A DNA stretch of 31,838 bases from CAYGFH01 sp964356315 (GTDB lineage: Bacteria > Patescibacteriota > Microgenomatia > UBA10105 > UBA927): contig CAYHHA010000019.1 in NCBI GenBank assembly GCA_964356315.1, forward strand, positions 1 to 31,838, read 5' to 3'. Numbering within the stretch: position 1 is the stretch's first letter; each line of letters begins with the position of its first letter. The translations under genes and the position numbers were made by a program. Below the pieces are notes generated by a model. That model had not been told where the DNA came from, searched no databases, and saw only the letters and a program-made list of their open reading frames with translations. Below are positions 16,959-24,562 of this stretch, piece after piece.

Positions 16959-18248
16959 ACTGATTGTTTTAACAATGTACGAGATCATTGGTTTCGTCAG
17001 CCCAGGATGCACCCCGATCCAAAACGCATTGTTCATAAGCATATCTGAGTTTTTGAGATCCCCTACTTTTCGAATATTCGGGTGGTTCACATACGCGGGA
17101 TGGCGGGACAGATTGCCCGCAAAAATAGCCCGTGTCGCAATCTTTTTTTCATCAAGATAATTGACCAAGTCTACTTTGGTGAATGGCGCTCCATCTGCAA
17201 CAACCAGTGGAAATCCAAACCAACTCGGATTCGCCTCGGGAAGCGATGCCGGAAAAATAAAATATTTTTCCGAATTCTTAAGTCCCTTAAGCTCCTTAAG
17301 TAACCTAGTAAAATTAGCTCGTCTCGCCTTGATAAACCCCGGAAGCTTCTTTAACTGCGCCACTCCAATGGAAGCCTGCATGTCCGTAAGCTTCAGATTA
17401 TATCCAATCTGGGAGTAGGTATATTTATGATCATACCCGTATGGAAGTTCCCCTAATTTCCATTTAAATCGCATCCCGCAGGTATTATCTTTCCCTGTGT
17501 CACACCAACAGTCACGTCCCCAGTCACGAAATTGCCGGATCGCTTTGTTCAACCGCAAATCATTCGTTACGATCGCCCCACCCTCCCCCATGGTAATTTG
17601 ATGCGCGGGATAAAATGAGAATGTTGCAATATGACCAAATGTGCCCGCCAATTTCCCCTTATATTCGCCTCCGAGAGCATCGCAACAGTCTTCAATAAAC
17701 CAAAGATTATATTTTGTCACCAGCGCAAGAATTTCATCAATCGGCATCAGGTTTCCCAGAGTATGAGCCATCATAATCACTTTTGTTTTTGGGGTAATAG
17801 CTTTTTCCAGATCTTTTGGATTGACGTTTTTTGTCACGATATCATTGTCCAGCAAGACCGCTGTGCACCCATTTTGCAAAATTGGATTAAGGGTGGTTGG
17901 AAATCCTGTCGCAACAGTGATCACTTCATCCCCAGGCAGAAGCCGCCGTTCGCGAAACACAGGAGACGTAAGCGCAGTAAGGGCGATAAGGTTAGCAGAA
18001 GACCCTGAGTTTACGAGACTCACATACTTCACCCCCAAAAACTTTCCAAACTCTTTTTCAAATTGGAGTGCGAACCGACCCTCTGTCCACCACCCATCTA
18101 AGACCGCCTCAACCCCGTTTAAAAGCTCTTTTTCATCAAAAACCTTTCCTGATACGGGTACTGCAGAAACTCCCGCCACAAACTTCTTCTTTGGGAAGTT
18201 TTTTTTATAGTGGGCAAGGATCTGTTTTTGCAGTGGTTTTGAAATCAT
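16929..18248 (-). CDS. rfbH: Nucleotide-sugar 3-dehydrase, RfbH/AscC (E1) family
   Basis: The 439-residue protein is a DegT-fold PLP enzyme in which the usual catalytic Lys is replaced by His216 (SFYPAHQITMGEGG), the hallmark of the 3-dehydrases. It also has the exact E1 iron-sulphur signature C-X57-C-X1-C-X7-C (C189, C247, C249, C257). The known family reaction removes the C3 hydroxyl from CDP-4-keto-6-deoxy-D-glucose together with an E3 reductase, giving the CDP-3,6-dideoxy-4-keto sugar used for abequose, ascarylose, paratose and yersiniose. ColD is excluded because it lacks the cluster cysteines. E3 and the CDP-glucose genes are not in this window. A short in-frame repeat run encodes KELKGLKNSEK near residue 315. 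Its own promoter is visible upstream. Confidence 0.93.
   Translation of the reverse strand: MISKPLQKQILAHYKKNFPKKKFVAGVSAVPVSGKVFDEKELLNGVEAVLDGWWTEGRFALQFEKEFGKFLGVKYVSLVNSGSSANLIALTALTSPVFRERRLLPGDEVITVATGFPTTLNPILQNGCTAVLLDNDIVTKNVNPKDLEKAITPKTKVIMMAHTLGNLMPIDEILALVTKYNLWFIEDCCDALGGEYKGKLAGTFGHIATFSFYPAHQITMGEGGAIVTNDLRLNKAIRQFRDWGRDCWCDTGKDNTCGMRFKWKLGELPYGYDHKYTYSQIGYNLKLTDMQASIGVAQLKKLPGFIKARRANFTRLLKELKGLKNSEKYFIFPASLPEANPSWFGFPLVVADGAPFTKVDLVNYLDEKKIATRAIFAGNLSRHPAYVNHPNIRKVGDLKNSDMLMNNAFWIGVHPGLTKPMISYIVKTISLFISQYLNH
17276..17309 (+). repeat. CTTAAG-type repeat inside the rfbH gene
   Basis: Words cttaagtcccttaagctcct and taagtaacctag form a degenerate repeat with period 8-9. It is read in frame on the minus strand as LLKELKGLK between the large and small domains. 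The words match the repeat in the GT2 gene at 13224-13264. Confidence 0.6.
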
Positions 18249-18267
18249 ATAGAAGCTCTCGAGGGAA

Positions 18268-18296
18268 ATTATACTACAAAAACTATCCAGTTATAA
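18268..18296 (-). promoter_or_regulatory. Candidate promoter for rfbH
   Basis: On the minus strand, a perfect TATAAT (18273-18268) lies 17 bases after TTATAA (18296-18291). The ATG is 19 bases beyond the -10 box, giving a leader near 13 bases. It suggests that rfbH is transcribed separately from the large operon upstream, behind the toxin-antitoxin pair. Confidence 0.5.
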
Positions 18297-18320
18297 TTAA
18301 TTCATTTTCGTTCGTATTTC

Positions 18321-18587
18321 CTAATACACCTGATTATGGTTTCCGATATCGTACAACACAATTACATCCTCATCACGCTCAAAATACACGATCCGGATAT
18401 CTGCAGCAACGGAAAATGCACGATACCCTCGTAATGAACCAGTTAATGCGTGGTCGTGAAGTAATGGATGCTTAGTATTGCTTCTGAATAATTCTAATCG
18501 TTCTTCCGTTTTTCGAACTAGTTTTCTGTCAAAAAATATCCTTTTTCTATATGACCGGATAAAATGAGGATGAGGTTCAACTATCAT
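18321..18587 (-). CDS. Type II toxin, YafQ/RelE-like mRNA endonuclease
   Basis: The 88-residue protein shows the YafQ pattern: an N-terminal helix rich in Arg/Lys (FIRSYRKRIFFDRKLVRK), then DHALTGSLRGYRAFSV (H46), ADIRIVYF (D63) and a C-terminal GNHNQVY (H84). The corresponding His and Asp residues in E. coli YafQ are catalytic. It would cleave mRNA on the ribosome when freed from its antitoxin. Its ATG lies 11 bases inside the preceding antitoxin gene, the usual order and overlap for such pairs. Confidence 0.85.
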   Translation of the reverse strand: MIVEPHPHFIRSYRKRIFFDRKLVRKTEERLELFRSNTKHPLLHDHALTGSLRGYRAFSVAADIRIVYFERDEDVIVLYDIGNHNQVY

Positions 18588-18864
18588 AATTTAAATCCGC
18601 CATCAGATCTTTAACTGATGTAAATTGCTTAAGTTTCACCTTCCCTTCTTCGATTTCCCTAGTCATGTTGTCATACCGAGTTATAGCTTTTTTCGAAAGA
18701 CGTACTGGTGGCGCTTCAAACCGTATCTTTGCTTGATTATTTATCACCTGAGAAAAAAACACTCGGACCATATCCTGAATCGAAGAAAATCCCTGCAATT
18801 TCGCCTCCTTCTCCACTCTATCGCGTACTTTTTTATCTATAGGAATTTGAATTATTGTATTCAT
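18577..18864 (-). CDS. Antitoxin, ribbon-helix-helix type (RelB/DinJ-like)
   Basis: The 95-residue protein starts with IIQIPIDKKVRDRVEKEAKLQG then FSSIQDMVRVFFSQV, a beta strand and two helices matching the RHH DNA-binding fold of RelB/DinJ antitoxins. The charged C-terminal half (REIEEGKVKLKQF) would wrap the toxin. Antitoxins of this type bind an upstream palindrome to repress their own operon; a candidate, CCCTTTA-N11-TAAAGGG, lies 15 bases upstream. It uses a TGA stop and overlaps the toxin gene by 11 bases. Confidence 0.8.
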   Translation of the reverse strand: MNTIIQIPIDKKVRDRVEKEAKLQGFSSIQDMVRVFFSQVINNQAKIRFEAPPVRLSKKAITRYDNMTREIEEGKVKLKQFTSVKDLMADLNYDS

Positions 18865-18878
18865 ATGTCGATTTCTTT

Positions 18879-18903
18879 CCCTTTAATTCTGTTTAATAAA
18901 GGG
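18879..18903. promoter_or_regulatory. Palindrome upstream of the antitoxin, candidate operator
   Basis: CCCTTTA (18879-18885) and TAAAGGG (18897-18903) are perfect inverted arms separated by 11 bases, 15 bases upstream of the antitoxin ATG. Position and symmetry fit an autoregulatory RHH operator. A terminator is less likely because no T-run follows on either strand. Confidence 0.4.
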
Positions 18904-18973
18904 ATGAGAAAGAGTCATACCCGAAGCATGTATTATACTGAGGGTATATTATAATTATAATGGTTTGATAATG

Positions 18974-19073
18974 NNNNNNNNNNNNNNNNNNNNNNNNNNN
19001 NNNNNNNNNNNNNNNNNNNNNNNNNNNNNNNNNNNNNNNNNNNNNNNNNNNNNNNNNNNNNNNNNNNNNNNNN
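18974..19073. other. Assembly gap (100 N)
   Basis: Exactly 100 N interrupt the end of the transketolase C-half gene. The length is a placeholder. The translated sequence beyond the gap does not resemble transketolase, so the stop codon is inside the missing bases. Confidence 0.98.
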
Positions 19074-19978
19074 ATGGTTTTGGTAAACCGGTCTGGCACA
19101 CCAATGCATCGAAATTTGACGGGCAACCCAGACTGCGCAAGCACTTCTGAAACAGCACTTCCCAATCCTCCGATAACACTATGCTCTTCAAGCGTCACCA
19201 TCACGAGAGTTTTCTTTGCACTTTCACGTATAATATCCTCATCAATTGGTTTAATGGTGTGCATAGATATAACTCTCGAAGAAATTGAATCATGAATCAT
19301 GAATGATGAATCATGGTTGGGAGTTTTTTGTATTCTCCCATTATTCATACTTCGTACTTCATTATTCAACAAATTAGCTACTTCCATCGCCCTCCCAAGC
19401 ATCGTCGATGTGGCGATGATCGTTACGTCAGTCCCCTCTTTCATTACTATGCCTTTTCCGATGGTAAAAACTGGCTTTTTCGCATGCAAAACCGGTTCGC
19501 CAGATTTACCAAGACGCAGATACACTGGTCCTTTATGCTTCATCATCGCTTTCACTGCAAGCTCCGTTTCTACAGGGTCTCCAGGAGCTAAGATAACCAA
19601 ATTTGGAATGGTTCGCAGTATCCCTATGTCTTCAAGCCCATGGTGCGTGTGACCATACGGGCCATACGAAAATCCCGCTCCCACCCCGACAATTTTGACA
19701 TTCAAGTTTTGGTAACAAATATCATTTCGTATTTGCTCAAAATTTCGCATCGTCACAAATGGGACGATAGAGTAAATAACAGGGTTCAACCCTTCCATCG
19801 CCATGCCCGCCGCAACTCCTGTCATATTCTGCTCCGCAATGCCACAGTTCAGAAACTGTGAAGGAATCTCTTGTTGCCACGGCTCAAACACTGAATACCC
19901 CAGATCCCCCGTCAAGAGCATAATCCGAGGATTTTTTTTGGCAGTCGCAAGCAATGTTTTTGCAAATGTTGTTCTCAT
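19074..19978 (-). CDS. Transketolase C-terminal half (pyrimidine-binding and C-terminal domains), 3' end in gap
   Basis: The visible 301 codons begin MRTTFAKTLLATAKKNPRIM and include GDLGYSVFE, the pyrimidine-domain catalytic Glu in NCGIAEQNMTGVAAGMA (E49), the loop FSYGPYGHTHHGLEDIG and the C-terminal-domain motif TLEEHSVIGGLGSAVSEVL. It pairs with the N-half gene to form one ThDP active site between subunits, as in split transketolases of glycan and antibiotic loci. Residues about 206-233 are an in-frame insertion encoded by short repeats, between strands that are normally close. About 30 C-terminal residues are missing in the gap. It starts 3 bases after the methyltransferase stop. The exact two-carbon transfer it performs is unknown. 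Confidence 0.88.
19285..19372 (+). repeat. TGAATCA/TTCATACTT-type repeats inside the transketolase C-half gene
   Basis: Words gaatcatgaatcatgaatga and tgaatcatgg, then cattattcatacttcgtact and tcattattcaac, fill about 85 bases. They translate in frame on the minus strand as residues about 206-233 (for example NHDSSFMIHDS), absent from typical homologues as I know them. Confidence 0.82.
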
Positions 19979-19981
19979 ACG

Positions 19982-20689
19982 TTACAGTTTAACTACTAGA
20001 CACTGGGACCCGATAAGCGGGAAAACAATCTCTGGTTTATCAGAAAAAAATTCATCATACGCCTGTTTCACCGCAGACAATGCGCCGTAATCATGAGATA
20101 GGAGTATTCCCCCGCGCGTCATTCGGGGATAAAAAAACTTCAGACAATCGAGCGTCGATTTATACAAGTCCACGTCCAGATGCACAAACGAAAAATGTTT
20201 TTTTGCAATTGGTTTTGACGTATCGGGAAACAAACCAGGATAAAAATGCACGCCTTTATACGATTTTAGATACTCCTTTACGTCATCAAGCCCCGCAAAA
20301 TACATACCCTTGTGATACACCACATGATCTTCTTTTGTCGGTTCTGGAAGCCCTGAAAATGTGTCAAATAAATACAACTCACGCTTTCCCTTTACTCCAC
20401 AGATCAGCTTTGCCGATGCCCCTTTATAGACGCCGACCTCAGCGATATCCCCCTTCACTTTAGCGGTCGATTTTGCCGATGAATATATCTGGTATCCTTC
20501 AGGCAGGGTGAACAATGCTTCTTGTTCATGTTGCACCGCATAAACCGGATAAAAATCAGAGGGTTGTCGTGGGTATGTGTAAAATGTCACCACCCCATGA
20601 AAGAAAAAAAAGATATCGGAAATCAGATCTGTTGTCCATTTTCGCACCCGTATTGCAGCCTCAACAAAAACGCGTATTACCGGATTCAT
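19982..20689 (-). CDS. TylF/MycF-family sugar O-methyltransferase
   Basis: The 235-residue protein has the family signatures in order: GDIAEVGVYKGASAKLI (SAM motif I), LYLFDTFSGLPEP, FSFVHLDVDLYKSTLDCLKFFYPRM with the metal-binding Asp pair, and TRGGILLSHDYG. TylF/MycF enzymes methylate hydroxyls of deoxysugars in a metal-dependent way. It sits between the two transketolase halves, overlapping the N-half stop by 4 bases (ATGA) and ending 3 bases before the C-half start. The likely substrate is the sugar made by this operon, as nucleotide sugar or glycan; the position methylated cannot be inferred. Confidence 0.87.
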   Translation of the reverse strand: MNPVIRVFVEAAIRVRKWTTDLISDIFFFFHGVVTFYTYPRQPSDFYPVYAVQHEQEALFTLPEGYQIYSSAKSTAKVKGDIAEVGVYKGASAKLICGVKGKRELYLFDTFSGLPEPTKEDHVVYHKGMYFAGLDDVKEYLKSYKGVHFYPGLFPDTSKPIAKKHFSFVHLDVDLYKSTLDCLKFFYPRMTRGGILLSHDYGALSAVKQAYDEFFSDKPEIVFPLIGSQCLVVKL

Positions 20690-21573
20690 ATAGTTGTTCC
20701 TTTCAAAGATTGTACATACTCTTCTGTACTCGGCGGTATATATTGCGACGAAATGTTCCCTTCATGAGCCTTTGGACCACCTCGTCCTTTTATCGTGTGT
20801 GCGATAATTACGAGCGGTTTTTTATGAACTGAAGACGTCGCTGAAATGATTTCAGAAAACGAATGACCATCAATGTCTTTGACTTCAAATCCAAATGCGC
20901 GCCATTTATCTGCAAGCGGCTCCAAATTCAACACATCCTTTGTACAACCAAATCCCTGAAGCTTGTTATAGTCGATAATGACACAGAGGTTATTCAACTT
21001 ATGATGCCCAGCAAAAAGCCCTGCCTCCCAGGTGGTCCCTTCATCACATTCCCCGTCGGAAATGACAGCAAACACTCGTGGATAGTTCTTGGTAGATAGT
21101 TCATAGTTCATAGTTGTTGATTTCTTTTTGCCATGAACCATGAACCATGAACCCTCTCCTGTTTTATATTTGACCGCCCACGCCACTCCCACTGCCATAG
21201 ATAATCCATGTCCAAGCGCTCCCGCTGATACTTCCACCCCCGGGACACAGTGTCGCGTCGAGTGACCGGGAAGTAGCCCGTCATTTTGTTCATATCCCGA
21301 GAGAATCGCCGGATCAAAAAATCCCCGTCTTGAAAGCACGCTAAAGAGCACTTTCGCATCATGTGCTTTGCTAAATATCAATCGGTCGCGGGTAGGATCC
21401 TCCGGTTTTTTGGGATTTATGCGCATCACGGAAAAATACAATGCGACCAACAATTCCACGGACGATAACGCTCCCCCCATATGGGCGCTTTTTGCATGGT
21501 AACTCATCGAGATAATATCCCGCCGTACCTCAGCCGCCTGTTTTTCCAAAACACTGATATCAAACCGTTTCAT
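20686..21573 (-). CDS. Transketolase N-terminal half (ThDP pyrophosphate-binding domain)
   Basis: The 295-residue protein contains HMGGALSSVELLVALYF, FSKAHDAKVLFSVL, VSAGALGHGLSMAVGVA and the ThDP/Mg motif SDGECDEGTTWEA through NNLCVIIDYNK. The first Gly of the usual GDG is Ser172, a variation I have seen in other split transketolases. Residues about 139-164 are an in-frame repeat-derived insertion just before this motif. Together with the C-half gene 700 bases downstream it forms a complete enzyme. It overlaps the SDR stop by 14 bases, so translation is probably coupled. In a glycan operon it may move a two-carbon ketol unit onto a sugar, or supply a sugar precursor. Confidence 0.9.
   Translation of the reverse strand: MKRFDISVLEKQAAEVRRDIISMSYHAKSAHMGGALSSVELLVALYFSVMRINPKKPEDPTRDRLIFSKAHDAKVLFSVLSRRGFFDPAILSGYEQNDGLLPGHSTRHCVPGVEVSAGALGHGLSMAVGVAWAVKYKTGEGSWFMVHGKKKSTTMNYELSTKNYPRVFAVISDGECDEGTTWEAGLFAGHHKLNNLCVIIDYNKLQGFGCTKDVLNLEPLADKWRAFGFEVKDIDGHSFSEIISATSSVHKKPLVIIAHTIKGRGGPKAHEGNISSQYIPPSTEEYVQSLKGTTI
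21080..21155 (+). repeat. ATAGTTC and CATGAAC repeats inside the transketolase N-half gene
   Basis: Words agatagttcatagttcatag and ccatgaaccatgaaccatga form two adjacent period-7 runs. They are translated in frame on the minus strand as about 26 residues (SWFMVHGKKKS, MNYELSTKN) just before the ThDP motif strand. Confidence 0.85.
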
Positions 21574-22507
21574 AATTGTCTACGTGGGATGAAAACCACG
21601 CTACTGATTTTTTTACTCCGTCCTCCAATGATACCAGAGGACTCCAATCAAGTAGCGTCTTCGCTTTAGATATATCCGCCCGCCAATGGACTGGCTCTAT
21701 CTGACGGCTTTGATCTTCTACAGTTCCCCATAAAATCTTTGAACGGCTTTTTGTAGCCGTCACAATGCGTTTTACCACATCCCCGATACTATGCTCACGA
21801 CCGGAACCAATGTTGATAATTTCCCCAGGGGGACAACGCTTCCGAGTAGTTTTGAAGTATGCTGAAACCACATCGTCAATAAAGACAAAATCGCGGACGT
21901 GATCAGGGTGCGACACATGAATCGGCTTTCCGGAAATAGCAGATACGGACACAGATGAGAACAATCGCTTCGGATGCTCAAAGTACCCATACGGAGAAAA
22001 TGGACGAAGCGTGATAATCGGAAGCGCTTCCCTTTTGGCAATTTTTGACAATAGAAGCGTAGCCCCCGCCTTTGTCACGCTATAATCATTTACTGGCTCC
22101 AAAAGATCTGATTCTTTCATTTTATGATCTTTCACCCCATATTCTGACGAGGTTCCGGTATAGACAAATAGTCTAAATCCATGTTTCTTTACCGCGGAAA
22201 TAAGCCGTAAGCTTCCCTGTATATTCGTTTGTATCATCTGATCAATATCCGTCTCCCAAGGATTCACTCCATAGGCCGCAAAATGGAAAATCACTGTAGG
22301 TTTTATCGCATCTACTGCTCTCTCAAGCCCTGCATCAAGTAGCCCCGTCCGGTACACCGACAGTTTTGAGTAGATGTCAGAGAGTCTCCAAGGAGCACTT
22401 TTTTCCCGCGTGATAATACTTACGTGGGCGCCTTTTTTAACCAGTGCCCGCGTGACGTTTGCTCCCATAAATCCGGAAGCGCCGGTAATTAAATATCTGT
22501 CGGTCAT
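21560..22507 (-). CDS. NAD(P)-dependent epimerase/dehydratase/reductase, extended SDR
   Basis: The 315-residue protein has the Rossmann motif ITGASGFMGANV (G9, G12, G15 pattern), FHFAAYGV, Ser/Thr before SSEYG, and the catalytic YSVTK (Y142, K146), then LRPFSPYGYFEHPKR and HVRDFVFIDDVVSAY. It belongs to the family that includes UDP-sugar 4-epimerases, 4,6-dehydratases and CDP-abequose/paratose synthases. In this operon a keto-sugar reductase is attractive, because a branched or 3,6-dideoxy 4-keto intermediate needs one; that is inference. It overlaps the GT2 stop by 4 bases and the transketolase start by 14. Confidence 0.85.
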   Translation of the reverse strand: MTDRYLITGASGFMGANVTRALVKKGAHVSIITREKSAPWRLSDIYSKLSVYRTGLLDAGLERAVDAIKPTVIFHFAAYGVNPWETDIDQMIQTNIQGSLRLISAVKKHGFRLFVYTGTSSEYGVKDHKMKESDLLEPVNDYSVTKAGATLLLSKIAKREALPIITLRPFSPYGYFEHPKRLFSSVSVSAISGKPIHVSHPDHVRDFVFIDDVVSAYFKTTRKRCPPGEIINIGSGREHSIGDVVKRIVTATKSRSKILWGTVEDQSRQIEPVHWRADISKAKTLLDWSPLVSLEDGVKKSVAWFSSHVDNYETV

Positions 22508-23436
22508 AGGATATTTACACTCCTTCGGCTATGCGTCTTTTCAGGTAATCCGAATGTTTTTCTGATGATAAAATTTGGCCTTCCCCGCACCTCTTCCAAT
22601 ACGCGAATCATATATTCATTTTGAATCCCCATCATAATACACAGCAGTGAAAAAAGAAGCAGACTTCCTGCGATAACCACTTGAGCAGATGAAACGAAAA
22701 CACAAAGCGATGCCAACACTGCAAAGATCGCAATCATCCACGGAAGCCGAAGCGGGATGTACGAAAAAGAGGTTATACCGTTCATCGCAACCGTCCACGC
22801 TGTCTTGAAATCCGCCTTAGACACTCCACCGGCACGCTCTGATCTCTCAAAGGGAATTCCAATTCGACGAAACGCGGTCCAGGTAGAAAGTCCTCGGAAA
22901 AACTTATTATGCTCTGGCATGTCGACAATCGCCTGATACGCCCGTCTATCCATCAGCCGGAAATCACTGACATCGCGAGGCACCATAGTTCCCGTTAAGG
23001 CATGAATTATCTGGTAAAAAATATAGGTAGAAATTTTTCTGACAAGGGTCGAGCCAGGCCGACGTTTTACAATGCCATAGACAATGTCATACCCAGATTC
23101 CCATGTTGCGAGAAACTGAGGGATAAGTGTCGGATTTTCCTGCAAATCCGCCATCATAACAATCGCCGCATCCCCAGAAGCAAACGTCAAACCAGCGAGT
23201 ATGCCACCATCACATTCTTCATTTTTTGTCAGTTGGACGATTTTAAATCGGGGATCTTTTTTGCGCAAAGAAAGAAGCGCCCCTGTCGTGTCATCTTTCG
23301 ATCCGTTATCGACAACAATCACTTCAAACGTATAGGAGGAAAGAGACTTTAGAACGAGTTGTATTTGTTTGCCCAGCTCAGGAATCACTAATTCCTCGTT
23401 ATATGCAGGTATGACGATACTGATATGTTTTTTCAT
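22504..23436 (-). CDS. Polyprenyl-phosphate glycosyltransferase, GT2 (DPM1/GtrB-like)
   Basis: With the start at 23436 the 310-residue protein begins MKKHISIVIPAYNEELVIPEL, as expected for GT2; the open frame extends upstream but would only add residues from the previous gene's antisense frame. It has VIVVDNGSKDDT, MADLQENP, and DVSDFRLMDRRAYQAI in the acceptor region. Two hydrophobic segments near residues 229-282 precede a GRPNFIIRKTFGL tail. DPM1/GtrB-like enzymes load a sugar onto polyprenyl phosphate for use by GT-C enzymes across the membrane. It starts 4 bases after the aminotransferase stop and shares ATGA with the SDR gene. Confidence 0.88.
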   Translation of the reverse strand: MKKHISIVIPAYNEELVIPELGKQIQLVLKSLSSYTFEVIVVDNGSKDDTTGALLSLRKKDPRFKIVQLTKNEECDGGILAGLTFASGDAAIVMMADLQENPTLIPQFLATWESGYDIVYGIVKRRPGSTLVRKISTYIFYQIIHALTGTMVPRDVSDFRLMDRRAYQAIVDMPEHNKFFRGLSTWTAFRRIGIPFERSERAGGVSKADFKTAWTVAMNGITSFSYIPLRLPWMIAIFAVLASLCVFVSSAQVVIAGSLLLFSLLCIMMGIQNEYMIRVLEEVRGRPNFIIRKTFGLPEKTHSRRSVNIL

Positions 23437-23440
23437 AACA

Positions 23441-24562
23441 CTAAGTAAGCAGAGATCGCAGTACGTTGCAAACAAACTCCACATCTTTTTGAGTGATATC
23501 AAATGCGCTGGGTAAATTAAATCCATCTCGTGCCACCTTGGTTGCCACAGGGTTTGCAAACCGGGCGGTATACATCGGGAACAAGCTCATCCGTGGGAAT
23601 GCTTCACGGGCATGAATATTGTATGTTTTTAATTTTGCTACCAATGCATCTCTGGAGATTTTTTTCGTATTAAGCATCACAGCAGGATATGCATAATTAG
23701 AACGCATCCCTGGAAGCTCATGAAGAAGCGTCAAAGCGTCGAAGCCTTCAAGCCTCTCCCAATACCAATCAAAGATTTTTCGTTTCATCGCTACCAATTC
23801 CTCTATCCGCTCGACCTGAGCCAAAGCTAAAGACGCCGTTACATTGGCCATTTGATATTCAAATCCCATGGTGTCACACCAGAAGTTTGCTTTACTGTCT
23901 GTTCTGCCCATATTACTGAGCAGATACGCTTGGTCTAGCATTTTTTTGTTGTTCGTCAAAAACATTCCACCTTCACCGCTCACTGCAATTTTTGCGCCGT
24001 GAAACGAAACACATCCGACGTCTCCAATGCTTCCTACTTTTTTCCCTTTATAAATACTTCCCAGAGACGGTGCCGCATCTTCAATGACTTTCAATTTATA
24101 TTTGCGGGCAATCTTCATAATCGCATCCATATTTGCCGGCATACCAAAGGTGTGCACGAGCATAATACCTTTTGTTTTTTTTGTTATCGCAGTCTCAATA
24201 GCTTTGGGATCAATGCACCAAGTCAGCGGATCAATATCGACAAACACAGGAGTCGCCCCTACCCAGGCGATGACGTGAGCGGTTGCCGCCCAACTGAAGT
24301 CCGTCACTATTACTTCATCTCCCTTGCCAAACCCACACACCAAACACGCCAGATGCATGCTATGCGTTGCGCAAAATCCTGCAAGCGCGTATTTCGTGCC
24401 AACATAACTCGCCATTGTGGATTCCAGTTTTTTTACGTGTTTATCAAACGTCTGATAGAACCCATTTTTCACCCCATCGACGACATAGGTAAGTTCTTTT
24501 TTTGTTATAGACGGCCCGGCGAAACTGATCTTATGGGTGCTAGGTTTAATGAGTTTTTTCAT
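23441..24562 (-). CDS. DegT/DnrJ/EryC1/StrS-family sugar aminotransferase
   Basis: The 373-residue protein has FSWAATAHVIAWVGATPVFVDID, IEDAAPSLGS (D162, contacts the PLP pyridine nitrogen) and SFHGAKIAVSGEGGMFLTN with the Schiff-base K191. It therefore transaminates a keto sugar, unlike the His-containing RfbH. The cofactor and active site look complete. The GNAT gene directly upstream overlaps it by 4 bases (ATGA, TGA stop), suggesting an aminotransfer-then-acylation pair giving an N-acyl amino sugar. Whether the amino sugar is separate from the branched sugar proposed for this locus, or the same residue, cannot be told. Confidence 0.92.
   Translation of the reverse strand: MKKLIKPSTHKISFAGPSITKKELTYVVDGVKNGFYQTFDKHVKKLESTMASYVGTKYALAGFCATHSMHLACLVCGFGKGDEVIVTDFSWAATAHVIAWVGATPVFVDIDPLTWCIDPKAIETAITKKTKGIMLVHTFGMPANMDAIMKIARKYKLKVIEDAAPSLGSIYKGKKVGSIGDVGCVSFHGAKIAVSGEGGMFLTNNKKMLDQAYLLSNMGRTDSKANFWCDTMGFEYQMANVTASLALAQVERIEELVAMKRKIFDWYWERLEGFDALTLLHELPGMRSNYAYPAVMLNTKKISRDALVAKLKTYNIHAREAFPRMSLFPMYTARFANPVATKVARDGFNLPSAFDITQKDVEFVCNVLRSLLT

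Noticed and set aside
18893..18973. Continuation of the transketolase C-half after the N gap
   Set aside because: The residues after the gap (Ile/Tyr-rich) do not resemble transketolase, and reading through 100 placeholder bases has no meaning.
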